A stretch of DNA of 64,000 bases from Adineta vaga (taxonomy: Eukaryota; Rotifera). The stretch spans positions 1,736,001-1,800,000 of the forward strand of contig CP075495.1 of NCBI GenBank assembly GCA_021613535.1, in the 5' to 3' direction. Below, in pieces: positions 36,456 to 47,255 of the stretch (within the stretch, counting starts at the first letter, position 1; every line of letters starts with the position of its first letter). The position numbers and the translations under genes are program-made. Below the pieces are notes generated by a model. That model made no database searches. It saw only the letters and a list, made by a program, of their open reading frames with translations, and was not told the DNA's origin.

Positions 36456-37996
36456 ATGAGAAAAGAATTAACAATAAAACAAGATGATTTCTGGCGTTTA
36501 ATCAATCGAGAACAGTTTCTTTTGCATTGTTTTAATGCTCGACTACGATATCGTCTACGTATGTATATTTCTTGATTTATTTTCATATTTATACTAAATA
36601 ATAATGTTTAATTTAGCTACAATAGATAAAGAATGTTTTTATGTACAAGTTAATTGTGATGAGAAAACTATTAGTGATCATGCTGAAGTAAGTCAAGAAT
36701 TTCTATTTTGTTTTGCAATTGATTCTTTATAATCGATTTTAGCAATATATTTTATCTTATCTTGAACCAAAATATACGAAATCATTATCATTTCCAGCTA
36801 ATAATAAACAACCGTATTGTGACGATTATTTATTAAATCGTTTAATGAAAGAATATCTTGTTCATATTGAAGTGGAAAATAAAGATAATTCTCATAAATT
36901 AACATTTCGTTCATCATTATTAACAGTTCTTTTTTTGGCAATCGATGATTTTCGTAAAACAATGTCAAATATGTTTGTATCAGATAAATCTGCTGAAATC
37001 GATGCTCAATCCGTATTAAACTCTCTAACAACAAATTTTGAAAGTCAATTAATGGTCGTTGATCAACAAGATCAATTAGATGAACAAGAAGAAGCTTTGG
37101 CTACTCTTCCAACAAGACAAGTACCAAAGTTGACAACGTCATATCCCGGTGCTGAGTAAGTTTTCTTTCATTATCATAAAAATAAATCAATCTTTTCTCA
37201 ATTTCTAGAACAGATACACGTGAAGTTACTCTCGATCAATTTATTAAACCTAAGAAAAAGAATACTCAACATCGACAAAATCCTAATCGTCAGGAAACAT
37301 CAGATGTCAATGACAATGAACTTGTACGTGAAATGCGTCAAAAATTAAAAGGACGAAATCTTCGTGATGTGATTATTGATGGAGCAAATATTGGAAGAAC
37401 GTAAATTTTCTACTTAAATCTAGCTTATCTATTTCGTTTTTGTGTACAGATATGGTGATGCGGAATTTTCTGCACATGGTATTAAATTAGCTGTTGATCT
37501 GTTTCAATCGTATGGATATCCAGATTCGAAGATTGTCGTCATTTTACCAGCACATTATCTATCAAAAGATAAAGATCATGTGTTTCCGAATTTAATTCGT
37601 CGAAAAATAGTTCATAAAGCTTTTCAACAGAAAATTGACGATCAAAATAAACGATTCTATGATGATAGGTACATAAGTTTGTGTATTTTAGATTTGAATC
37701 TTAATTTTAATTTCTTTATTAGATTAATTGTCGATCTAGCAGTGATGCGTAATGGAGTGATCTTATCAAATGATTTCTATCGAGATTTACTTCAAGATTC
37801 AGGTGATGCTGTTCGAAAAGCTATACGAGAAAGGTAATTGTTCAGTTTTGTTTTTCTTCTTCTTTTTCATTTGAAAGAAGAATTGAATTCTATTGGTTTT
37901 AGATTATTATGCTATCGATTTATTGGAGATAATTTATGTTTACCAAATCCAGTATCAGAAGGAGGTTTACCATTGGATGTTTTCCTATCGATATGA
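36456..37996 (+). CDS. NYN-domain (PIN-like) ribonuclease, ZC3H12/N4BP1/KHNYN type
   Basis: Seven exons join in frame from MRKELTIKQDDFWRL at 36456 to a stop at 37994-37996. The N-terminal 200 residues are unfamiliar and Gln/Glu-rich near PTRQVPKLTTSYPGAE. The C-terminal part is a NYN domain: LRDVIIDGANIGRTYGDAEF with the first catalytic Asp, a Rossmann-type strand KIVVILPAHYLSKDKDHVF, DDRLIVDLAVMRNGVILSND with two further Asp, and RLLCYRFIGDNLCLP. These match the endoribonuclease domain of MCPIP1/Regnase-1, N4BP1 and KHNYN, which degrade mRNA or viral RNA. No CCCH zinc finger or KH domain is visible, so the protein is not a straightforward orthologue of any of the three. It ends tail-to-tail with the next gene (127 bp between stops). 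Confidence 0.88.
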
Positions 37997-38123
37997 ACTT
38001 TTTTTTTATATGTCTTCATTGTGTTTATTTAAAAATAAAATGATTTTACACATCCCGGTTAGATGTTTTTCTAAAAGTTTTTTGATTCTCAAACAGATAT
38101 TCATCATCGTCAATGGGAAGAGT

Positions 38124-39068
38124 TTAATTTATTTGAGATATTGTCTGTGATGGAGTTTGATTTGTGGTATTTGCGACAAGAGGGATAGCGGAATATGTTG
38201 TACTTAAAGATGGATAAGATACAGTTGTTGGCATTTGTAAGGAGGCAACGATAGGTTGTTGAACAGAAGATGGTACTGGTGGATTCTGTGAAATGATTGG
38301 GACTCCACTAGGAAGTGTTATTGCAGATGGATGAGAGAAAGTTGTTGAAGCTTGCGTTGTAGGAACAGTAGGATATTGTAATGGTGGTTGATAAGGAGTA
38401 ACAGTTGAAGTTCGAAATAGAGAAGTATTAAGATGTTGAGTTGAGAGGTGATGAACAGGAACAGCTGATATTTGTGAAGAACTTTGAGAATAAGTAGGAG
38501 TTGTTGAAGATTGTATAGGTAGTTGATAGGATGGAGCGTGTATTAGCTGAGGTGGACCAAGATCAGGTAGTTTTCTTCGTACTTTTATTCGATTCAGTGT
38601 TGAACTCTTTGAATTACCATTACGTTTCATCGATTTTGTTGGATATGTAAGATTATTTTGTTCATTATCTATTTGTTCTTCATCAGGTGAATGTGAACCA
38701 TTTTCTTCATCATTGTAGTCATAATCATAATCGTCATTATCATCACATGGATGTTTTCTCATTGGCATCGTTGATGATGCTTTTTCATACCAAACTTTAT
38801 CTGGTGATGGTGTACGTGGTTTAACTAATACTTTTTCATCGAAATTAACTGTTCGATTCATTAATAAAGGTTTTGTTCTTAACATTGATAATGGTTCTGG
38901 TCCTTCTCTACCATATGGATATGGTTTTTTCAGTACACCTTTCACATACGGTGGTACAGGTATTGCAATAGGAGGTAAGGGTTGTTGTACAGTTGGATTT
39001 CTATATAATCGATCGATAGGAATATGATTATATGGACTAATAGTTGGAGATGTTTGAGCACAACCCAT
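38124..39068 (-). CDS. Proline-rich, probably N-myristoylated protein of unknown function
   Basis: Translation most likely starts at MGCAQTSP (39068), directly after a TTTGATAG acceptor-like sequence. An in-frame Met three codons upstream lies across that acceptor. Gly2 followed by Cys3 is a classic myristoylation/palmitoylation N-terminus, so the protein is expected at membranes. It continues with GVLKKPYPYGREGPEPLS, a PP1-docking-like RTVNF (residues 72-76) and RTPSPDKVWYEK. An acidic stretch (DDNDDYDYDYNDEENG), a basic patch (RIKVRRKLPDLGPP) and 120 residues rich in Pro, Ser, Thr and Gln follow. No globular domain is visible. The family is not recognised; a disordered membrane-tethered phosphatase-binding adaptor is possible. 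Confidence 0.7.
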   Translation of the reverse strand: MGCAQTSPTISPYNHIPIDRLYRNPTVQQPLPPIAIPVPPYVKGVLKKPYPYGREGPEPLSMLRTKPLLMNRTVNFDEKVLVKPRTPSPDKVWYEKASSTMPMRKHPCDDNDDYDYDYNDEENGSHSPDEEQIDNEQNNLTYPTKSMKRNGNSKSSTLNRIKVRRKLPDLGPPQLIHAPSYQLPIQSSTTPTYSQSSSQISAVPVHHLSTQHLNTSLFRTSTVTPYQPPLQYPTVPTTQASTTFSHPSAITLPSGVPIISQNPPVPSSVQQPIVASLQMPTTVSYPSLSTTYSAIPLVANTTNQTPSQTISQIN

Positions 39069-39500
39069 GCCTATCAAAGAAGTTTCGATAGTGTTTATAA
39101 AACGAAAATCTTTAAGATGAATTCGTCTAATTTTTTTCTTCTGGTAACAATATGATTCAACTTACATATGAATACGATGGTGTGTGTTGTACAAGAATTC
39201 AATCGTTTAAAGTGTTGATGTGTCGCATGAGAGATGGAATGGAATCATTATATAAGTATGGTTGAAAGTGAAAGAGCAGACTAAGGACAGGTTGATGCCA
39301 ATAAAAAAGATTTCTTTTGCTGATGTCAAGAAAAAATACATAGAAGAACATTATTGGATTCCATGAACAGAACGTAAAACAAATACGTTTTTTTATTTTA
39401 TTTGTTTAATATAATTATCAAGTAGGGAATCAATTTTTCTTTATTCTGAATGGAAAGGATTGATAAGAATTTATTTGTTTATAATAAAATTCCTTTTAAG
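39069..39500. other. Intergenic between divergent genes
   Basis: About 430 bp separates the start codons of the divergent MGCAQT-protein and fucosidase genes. It probably holds both promoters and 5' UTRs. No other feature is seen. Confidence 0.45.
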
Positions 39501-41201
39501 ATGATAAAAGTCATATTTTTTCTTTTGTTATTATTCGTGACACAAAGTGATGAACATCTCGTACGGAATCATCATCACAGACCGAAGTCATCTAGGAGAT
39601 ATCGCATTTCACCATCAACTGGTGTACGAATAGCTTTGCCGAGTAAATAAATATCATTGTGTATAAAAAGTTAAACTCTCATTCATTTCTATTAGCACCT
39701 GAACAACTCAAATGGCAAGCTCAAGAATTAGCTGTATTAGTTACATTCAATATGGCTACGTATTTGAATACAGACGGTTGTCCAGATCAATATGTTGCTG
39801 ATATTTCTTTATTTAATCTATATTTATTGAATACGGATAATTGGGTTCAAACTATGGTTGATTTAGGTGCTCAATACGCTGTTCTAGTTGCAAAAGTAAG
39901 ATGAAAATTTAATTCTTGGAATATGTGTACATCGTTGATAATTAAAGCATGGATGTGGTTTTCTAATGGCTCCTTCAAATGTTCGATTTCCTTTGAATCC
40001 ATCAGGACAAATTATTTCCTATAATTATACTGTTGGTTATTCTCCAGTGAAAGGTCGTAACATTCTTGATGAATTTATTAAAAGTTGTGGAAAACGACAA
40101 ATACGAACTGGATTTTATTATACAGTTGTCGTTAATAATTGGTTAAATGTTCTAGATGGTTTCGTAAGGAGATCTTTTGTCGATATATAATGCATAAGTA
40201 TATTGAGTATTAAGGTACAAAATCGTACATTAAAACCTGGACAACTTAATATTACCCAACAAACTTACGATAGTGTTGTTCTAGAACAATTAAGAGAACT
40301 ATGGACAGAATATGGTAGTTTAAATGAAATTTGGTTTGATGGAGGGTTTGTTAAGTTGAACATGTCACGTTATATTCTTTTCTTTTTATGTTTGTATAGA
40401 TATACACAAAGTTTGAAAGATCCCATTCGTGCTCTCTTGACTGAACTTCAACCTGATGCAATTGCCTTTAATGGATATGGAGTTTCACATAATCCTGCTC
40501 GATGGATTGGTACTGAGATGGGTGTTGCACCTGATCCAAATTGGTCCACTGGTATCACAGAAGATGGTGGTGACCCAGATAGTCCAATATTTTGTCCTGC
40601 AGAATGTGATACAACGCTTCAAAATGATGATCGATGGTTTTGGGTATTATGATAAATAATTCTTTTTGTTTATATTTATAGTGTGAATTATCTAGGGTGT
40701 GAATACAACACTTCGTCCATTATCTGAACTTATTCAAGTTTATCATGAAACTGTTGGTCGAAATTGTATACTAATGCTCGATCTCACACCTGATCGAACT
40801 GGTCTCATTCCACCTGAATATGCAAGTCGTTATAAAGAACTTGGTGATTTTATTCGTTCATGTTATGGTACTTCTGTTCCGTCTACCGAACTATTCATCG
40901 TCGACGATTCTTCTCTTCATGTTCTTCTCTTTAATTCTAACCTGTCACTGTAGATCGTTCAGTTATTCAAGAAGATCAAACAAATGGTCAAGTCATTCGA
41001 GAATATACCATCGATGTACAATTAGCGAATGCAACTGATATTAATGAATGGATAACAGTAGCCAAAGGTACAAATGTTGGAAATAAGAAGATTGATGTAT
41101 GGTCCATAGGAGCACAATTAGTGAGTGGTGTTCGATTGAATATAACAAAATCTGTTGATAAACCTGTAATAAAAGCATTTACTGTTCATTTATGTAATTG
41201 A
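39501..41201 (+). CDS. Secreted alpha-L-fucosidase, GH29 plant/microbial type
   Basis: The start at 39501 gives a clean signal peptide (MIKVIFFLLLLFVTQSDEHL); an in-frame Met at 39450 would precede it with polar residues. Seven or so exons join in frame. Conserved GH29 segments are LPTPEQLKWQAQELAVLVTF, NMATYLNTDGCPDQ, KHGCGFLMAPS, GFYYTVVVNNWLNV, the nucleophile strand NEIWFDGGYTQSL, FNGYGVSHNPARWIGTEMG and LMLDLTPDRTGLIPPEYASR. A C-terminal beta-rich domain ends VIKAFTVHLCN. The Leu-Pro-Thr-Pro-Glu-Gln start and TGLIPPEYA motif resemble the plant FUC1-like GH29 subfamily more than the animal lysosomal FUCA1. The enzyme releases terminal alpha-L-fucose from glycans. Introns are present, so any transfer is old. 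An AATAAA lies at 41268-41273. Confidence 0.9.
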
Positions 41202-41601
41202 AACTCTCCTTTTTATTAGACAATCATCCTTACTATATTTGTAAATTTGTATTATAATTAAATTTTCAATAAAATGATTATAAACTATTTTTCTCACTGT
41301 CGAAAAAATGCGACATCTATCGTTGTAAATTTATTGCTTTCAAAGTGCATATATGATGAAATATTTTCTTACATATAGTTAATTTAAGCAAATATTTATG
41401 ATATTTAATTCAAAAATATCATGCTAAGTATTATTCAATTGCTTTTGATTCGTTCTTACACTAATATTCGGATGTCACCGTTGCTCTTGCCCAATCAAAT
41501 AACTTTTCATTGGCTCCTTCTATAAACTTCGTGATATATTCCCTATTTGTGACTAACTATTCTTTTTTTGTAAATACTATCAATACTACTTTTACTATAA
41601 A
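41202..41601. other. Intergenic spacer
   Basis: About 400 bp holds the fucosidase 3' UTR and the 5' region of the SPATA22-like gene. No further feature is seen. Confidence 0.45.
41268..41273 (+). terminator. Poly(A) signal AATAAA of the fucosidase gene
   Basis: A canonical hexamer lies 67 nt after the fucosidase stop codon. Confidence 0.5.
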
Positions 41602-42490
41602 ATGTACGATAAAACAATGGCATCAAATTCTCGTCGATTACCATTAACAAATACAAATTCTCGTTCATCATCTTCAACAATAGTTAAACGTCAATCATCT
41701 GGTCATATTCCATCACTCACAACTAATTCTCGTTCATTATTAAATAGTACAAATCTTCCACAACGATCTATTTCGACAAATAATAATCATAACAACAAAA
41801 ATAAACGTAAAACTGATGAATATGAAAATGAATCATTCAAATACGATGTTCCTACAAGTAATTATGCTTCTATTCGAAAAACACAAATAACACAATCATC
41901 CATTGCAAAACGTGTTAAACTAGATCAATCAATGACATCGGTATGAGTTGTTTATATTTTATGCTAAAATTAGAAGAAGAAGAAACTTGTGACGATTATT
42001 TTAGAAAAAGTCATCAATCTCAGAAGATGGAACATTACGAATTGTTACATCAACTATTCAAGGAATGAAGCATTGGACGAATAAACAATTATCCTATCCA
42101 ATTCTATTTGAAATATTCGGTAAACTTGATTCTCAAGTAACATCATTATCAGCAACGCATACGCGACAATTTTCATTAATCGATGATAAAGATCGTATTG
42201 AATGTACGTTTGCTGAAATGGATCAATCATTTTCAAATATCGATCGAGATGTTCAACTTCGGTAATAGATTGAAAAATCATTCTTATTTTATTTGAGAAG
42301 AAATATTGGATTTTTCTCTAGAATTATTTGTCGATTGGAACATGGAAATGCCATTGCTCGTTGTATTGCTATTCGTGTTGCTAATAAAGATGAATGGCGT
42401 GAACGACGTTCTATGATAAAACAATGTGATATTCAATTGAATGAAGATGATCTTAATCGAAAGAAAATGAAGAAAAATTCGAAAAAATAG
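41602..42490 (+). CDS. SPATA22: SPATA22-like protein (meiotic MEIOB partner), tentative
   Basis: Three exons join in frame (41602-41945 region, about 42003-42262, about 42322-42490). The N-terminal half is Ser/Thr/Asn-rich and disordered. The C-terminal half is compact: GTLRIVTSTIQGMKHWTNKQ, LSYPILFEIFGKLDSQV, QFSLIDDKDRIECTFAEMDQ and VQLRIICRLEHGNAIARCIA. This order of segments matches the vertebrate SPATA22 C-terminal OB-like domain (LR-x-GMK-W, LLFE-LG-LDS, FLL-DGK-VPC-FYEIDR, R-RCVG, CVSVR) as I remember it. SPATA22 forms an RPA-like complex with MEIOB and stabilises recombination intermediates in meiotic prophase. Similarity is modest, so orthology needs a profile search. The downstream chromobox gene starts only 130 nt later. 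Met at 41602 or 41617 may be the start. Confidence 0.55.
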
Positions 42491-42619
42491 TTTTATTTTT
42501 TTTATTATATCTAGATGTTTTTCTATGTATAGATTTATTTTTTATTATATGTATATAGATATACATACAAGATCTTTCTGTCAGATAAGAAATTGAACGA
42601 ATTGTCTTTATTTTTCTAG

Positions 42620-43442
42620 ATGCCTGAAGATAAAGAAGCACAAGTTTATACTGCCGAACAAATTCTTCTCAAACGAATACGAAAAGTAAGAAGAGACAAA
42701 TTTTTATATCTCAATTTGTAATGTTTTCTTCTAGGGAAAAGTTGAATACTATATCAAATGGAAAGGATGGGCTGCTAAGTAAGTTCTTTGAAATATTTTC
42801 AATAATCTCACTCAATTAATTCTAGATGGAATACTTGGGAACCGGAAAAACATATTTTAGACAAACTACTCATTGCAGATTTTAATAATCGGTAAGTTTT
42901 ATCTGAAAACATATATATTGTTTATCTTGTATTTTTTCTTGTTTAGAACTCGAAAACAACAGAAAAGTATATCTCTTGTTCGCAATAGTGTGACGAAACG
43001 TCGAGCAACAACAAAAACTACTCGTGCAACTAATACGAATCGAACACGACGCCTTCGAAGTTCTTCATTATCGAATACTTCGACATCTGCTGTACCATCT
43101 CCTGTAACAACTGATGAAGATTCGTTATCAAAAGAAAAACTTGATGTTAAACAAATTGATGTAGATAAATGTGGATCAAATCGAAAAGATTCATCAGATG
43201 AATCCGAACATGACGAAGAGAAATTACTTGTAAATGAAAAATCACAAATCGATGAATCAATACGCGATCTTTTATGGGAACCGACGAAACTCTCAACAAA
43301 TACAACATCAATTACAGAAGTAACGGATCAAACTGGTGTAACCGTTTTAATTCGCGAGATAAACGATATTTCAACATCGAATAACAATCGCACGGGACGT
43401 TTTCTTGGCTATGGAAATGGTGGTCGAGGTGGCAAACATTAA
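42620..43442 (+). CDS. CBX: Polycomb-type chromobox protein (CBX)
   Basis: Exons 42620-42685, 42735-42778, 42826-42892 and about 42946-43442 join in frame. The N-terminal chromodomain reads YTAEQILLKRIRKGKVEYYI, then [20 protein letters not shown], with the aromatic-cage residues Y/F, W and W present, so it should bind trimethyl-Lys27 of histone H3. A basic Ser/Thr/Arg-rich linker with the AT-hook-like run follows. The C-terminal Pc box, ITEVTDQTGVTVLIREIND, matches the RING1-binding Polycomb repressor box of CBX2/4/6/7/8 and Drosophila Pc. The protein ends in a Gly-rich tail. It is therefore a PRC1 subunit, not an HP1 protein (no chromoshadow domain). A TTTTTCTAG acceptor-like sequence abuts the start codon. 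Confidence 0.93.
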
Positions 43443-43768
43443 AAAACAACTCGTCATTAATTCTTGTTTTTTACCGGTATTTTGTTTTTCATCTTGATTG
43501 ATTTTGTATATGTATGTATTTGTATTGTTTTGTTTTGTTTCTTCTGTCTTTTAAAACATAAACTAGAATCTCTTTGTCACGTTTTTTTTAACATACTAAT
43601 TTTTCTTTTTTGTGTATTTATTAATCAATTCTTTATTAAAAAAAAGATTTCTAAAGAAAAATTCATTTTGTTTTTAAGATGAAAAACTTACATGTATCGT
43701 CGATGAAAACAAGAGGTAGTTGTCGAGCTTTTCTACAAGCTCATTACTAACGAATTGAATTCTTTCAG
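43443..43768. other. Short spacer
   Basis: T-rich sequence, probably the chromobox 3' UTR, ends at a TTCTTTCAG acceptor-like sequence that touches the next start codon. No other feature is seen. Confidence 0.45.
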
Positions 43769-44686
43769 ATGTTCGAGTATCTTCCCAATGAAATTATTCT
43801 TCATATATTTTCTTTTCTTGATTTAACTGATCTTTATCGAGCTTTTTCATCTCTTAATAGTCGTTTGGAATGTTTATTATACGATCAATTGACACCATTA
43901 TTTGCTCGTTTAACTCCGAAAACAGATATTCCATTAGAAAAATTCCTTTTTCGACTAACAAATCTTTCTTTAATTGAATGGATACCAAAGGATGTTATTT
44001 CATTTCTTCAATACTCGAAATTTCCACAATTAACTTCCTTAGATATTATTTCAACAAATAATCTTTATTTTGGTCAACCAATCAATGAATTAATTCATAA
44101 AATACTTCATTTACCAAAACTTCGTCGATGTCAAATTGATCTATCACCAACATTATATATTCTTCAACATCATTTATCAATTTCATCATCAATTGAACAT
44201 TTAAAATTAAGCATGATTACACTTGATATGTTATTGAATCTCTTAGTACATGTACCTAAACTTCGTTCATTAAATGTTTGGTTAAATTCAAATGGAAGAA
44301 TATTCGATCGAAATACTTATAATCAAAGTTCTTGTTGTTTAAATTTAAGAAAACTTATTCTTGGTCTTCATAATGATATTCGTTTTGAAGAAGTTCTTTT
44401 CCTATTACCTCGTATGCCCATATTACATACATTAAAACTCTCCGGATCTGTATGGGATCAAGGATTTTTAAATGATAATGATTGGAAACATATTCTTTTC
44501 GGTGAAAATTCCTTTCCATTATTGAATAGAATCAGTATCAATATATCTGTTCGTTGTACTACCGATGTACCGAATTTGAATATACTTTCAACGCAATTTA
44601 ACAAAAAACATTTTCACGAAACAAATTTCTTTGTAACTTTTGATCGTAAATTTTGGTTTTATATTAAATGTTTATGGAATAGTTAA
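43769..44686 (+). CDS. F-box protein with leucine-rich C-terminal region
   Basis: A single exon of 305 codons starts with an F-box (MFEYLPNEIILHIFSFLDLT DLYRAFSSLNSRLECLLYD, residues 1-40). Leucine-rich segments typical of solenoid repeats follow (FRLTNLSLIEWIPK, FPQLTSLDIIST, LPKLRRCQIDLS, VPKLRSLNVWLN, LRKLILGL, MPILHTLKLSGS). F-box proteins recruit substrates to SCF ubiquitin ligases through Skp1. Single-exon F-box/LRR genes of this kind are numerous in rotifers, so a specific orthologue cannot be named. The ATG directly follows a CAG acceptor-like sequence, suggesting trans-splicing or a 5' UTR intron. Confidence 0.85.
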   Translation: MFEYLPNEIILHIFSFLDLTDLYRAFSSLNSRLECLLYDQLTPLFARLTPKTDIPLEKFLFRLTNLSLIEWIPKDVISFLQYSKFPQLTSLDIISTNNLYFGQPINELIHKILHLPKLRRCQIDLSPTLYILQHHLSISSSIEHLKLSMITLDMLLNLLVHVPKLRSLNVWLNSNGRIFDRNTYNQSSCCLNLRKLILGLHNDIRFEEVLFLLPRMPILHTLKLSGSVWDQGFLNDNDWKHILFGENSFPLLNRISINISVRCTTDVPNLNILSTQFNKKHFHETNFFVTFDRKFWFYIKCLWNS

Positions 44687-45647
44687 TTTCACTAGTATAA
44701 TCGCTCGAAGATGTTTTATGAGTCATATCATTATTTATCTATAGACGATTATGATTGTATACGAACAATGGATTCTAAAAACTAGATAGAATGTTTATTC
44801 AACCGGAAAGTATAGAGTAACAAAGATATACGAAACAAATCGCTTTGTGAAAAAGATAGAAATCAATCGAGTATGGGTGAATGCTTCAGTAGATTTTAAC
44901 GTTTACGTATGTATATATATATTCGATATTCCTTACTAATTCATGCAAATATTATTAGTTGTAGATTCGAGTAAGTTCAAAAGTAAATGATGGATGTTTG
45001 TTTATTGAAAACTAATCTTGTACAATATGATATGAATCGAATGACTTGTAAGACATCTTGTAAGTGATTTTGTTTAGTAATTTTAAAGAATAAAATGTTT
45101 TAATTATATAGTTGGTCTTCATTTTAAATGACTAAATATAAATCCATCAGAAATACTTTTAGATATAAAAGATACCATATTTTGTTTTTTTGTATGATTG
45201 ACTGATTATCAATGTCATTCTTATATTCTTCACGTAAGTTATCAATATTCATTTGATAAGATTCTTACATATCTTGACGCATCGAAATCTCTCTTCTTTT
45301 TTTTAATGAGTTAAGTACAATCTTATCTTTCATATGGTTCGATCATGGTCAGAATTGTCATGTTATAACAGACATGGCGCGATCCCATAAATACACAAAC
45401 GAGATATATAAATATAAAATTTTCGACTTAGTCTTTCTTTTCATCGTTAAATTACTTGTTTGAAATGACGAATAGGAAGCAGAAGCGTTTTCTTTTTCTT
45501 CTGTGTTGATAGCAACATGTTGTCGATAAACATTCTGCTTAGATACACTACAGTACAACGTGTAGTTTCAATTGACAACAAGATATGATTTGTAATGCTT
45601 ATGACAATTTGTTTTTAGGATGTTATTAACTGTTTTATTCTTATTCA
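44687..45647. other. Intergenic
   Basis: About 960 bp of AT-rich sequence. One short minus-strand ORF (45358-45558) has no domain character or splice context, so no gene is called. Confidence 0.45.
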
Positions 45648-46951
45648 ATGAATACGTTGACTCGAAAACTAAATCATTTTTTCTTGTCATCTTATCGACA
45701 AAGAATAAGTATCTCTCCGATAAGGAATAGATTAGGAACTATTTGGACATCGAATAATGTTACAGTTTGTATGATTCAACATCGAGGTAAACTTTAATGT
45801 AGAAGAAAAGTAATTTTAAAAAACATCTTGTTTCAGATTTAACTATGACTTCATCATCAAGTTTAACTATATTGAATTCATACTATGATATCATAGTTGA
45901 TGATCTTGTGACAAATTATTCTTCCCAAACGACGAATAATAAATATTTACAAATGATTTTATCTCATTTTAAAACTGTGATTGATTATAATGTTAGTGAT
46001 GGAAAGAAACTTCGTGGAACAACAGTTATTGATACAGTACGTGCAATGACATCGAATTCATCAGATGAATCATTAATAAAACACGCAGCAATACTTGGTT
46101 GGTGTATTGAATTATTACAAGGTGCATTTCTTATTGCTGATGATCTTATGGATCATTCATTGACACGACGTGGAAAAACATGTTGGTATTTAAAAATCAA
46201 AGAAAAAGAAACATCAGTTAATGATTCATTCTATTTATATTCATCCACATTTATATTAATGAATAAATATTTTCCAACAAATATGAAATTATCTCATTTA
46301 TTCAACGAATGTTTTCAACGAACAGTGATTGGTCAAGGTTAAAAAAAAACATATTTTCTTCTCTCTTCGAATTGTTATTCGTTTTTTCTTCTCATAGGTC
46401 TCGATTTAGAAACTCCAACATATTTACCAACAATTGATCTTTATACTGAAGAACATTACTATACAGTTGTAACATGGAAAACAGCTTATTATACAATTGC
46501 ATTACCCATTCTTTCTGGTTTATTGCTAACGTCACCTGATCTTGCTGATCATCCATCGTTAAGATCCATTGCTGTTGATATTGGCATTTATTTTCAAGTT
46601 CAAGATGATTATCTTGACTGTTATGGTGATTTAAAACAAACGGGTAAAATTGGTACGGATATTCAAGAACAAAAATGTTCATGGCTTGTTGTTCAAGCTG
46701 TCAAATTATTGAAAGATAATGATGAAAAACTTCAAATTCTTCGTGATAATTATGGTTTTGATGATGAAAGTAAAGTTCAATGTGTTAAAAAGATATATGG
46801 AGAGTTAAATTTAAAAGAAATCTATCGACAATATGAAGAAACAACCTATGAAAATATTTTACAACGTATTAATCAAGCAAATTTTCAATGTGAACAACTC
46901 GAACAATTATTAAAACAAATTTTAGATAGTATTCATGCACGAAGCAAATGA
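45648..46951 (+). CDS. FDPS: Farnesyl diphosphate synthase with probable mitochondrial presequence
   Basis: Exons 45648-45786, 45837-46337 and 46398-46951 join in frame. Exon 1 adds about 46 residues rich in Arg, Ser and Asn with no acidic residues (MNTLTRKLNHFFLSSYRQRI), resembling a mitochondrial presequence. The catalytic part has DGKKLRGTTVIDTVRAM, the first aspartate-rich motif FLIADDLMDHSLTRRGKTCWY, QGLDLETPT, KTAYYTIALPILSG, and the second motif YFQVQDDYLDCYGDLKQTG. The enzyme condenses IPP with DMAPP and GPP to farnesyl diphosphate, the precursor of ubiquinone, dolichol and prenyl groups. The usual GK-x-N-RG near the N-terminus reads GKKLRG here. Met at 45846 (MTSSSS) would give a cytosolic form. 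Confidence 0.92.
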
Positions 46952-47255
46952 TTCTTTTTTTTTTCTAACGCTTCAGTCAAGATTTCTAGTTTTTGACGTT
47001 GTTATAATAAAAAAAACACCAAAATAGGCATTTAAAGAATTTTAAACTCTTTTTCAGTCTTCGAAGATTGGTGCATGTAAATGCACTACAATCGATTTTA
47101 ATACTATTCCATTCTATGATGATGATTCATCTTCTATACCCTCGAAAGAGAGTCATGTCAAGCAGCAGATATACATCTATATCTAACTACGTAATCTTTT
47201 GTTCGTTCTTGTATGTTTATTTTTATTTATTTATTTATTTTTGCTCGTCTTCTCC
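46952..47255. other. Short intergenic spacer
   Basis: T-rich sequence lies between the farnesyl diphosphate synthase and coiled-coil genes. Nothing else is seen. Confidence 0.4.

Noticed and set aside
38124-38500. Short plus-strand continuation of the NYN gene past 37996
   Set aside because: The NYN gene has a clean stop after LPLDVFLSI; the sequence beyond belongs to the convergent minus-strand gene.
39450-39500. Upstream in-frame Met of the fucosidase
   Set aside because: It would bury the signal peptide behind 17 polar residues; the Met at 39501 gives a typical signal.
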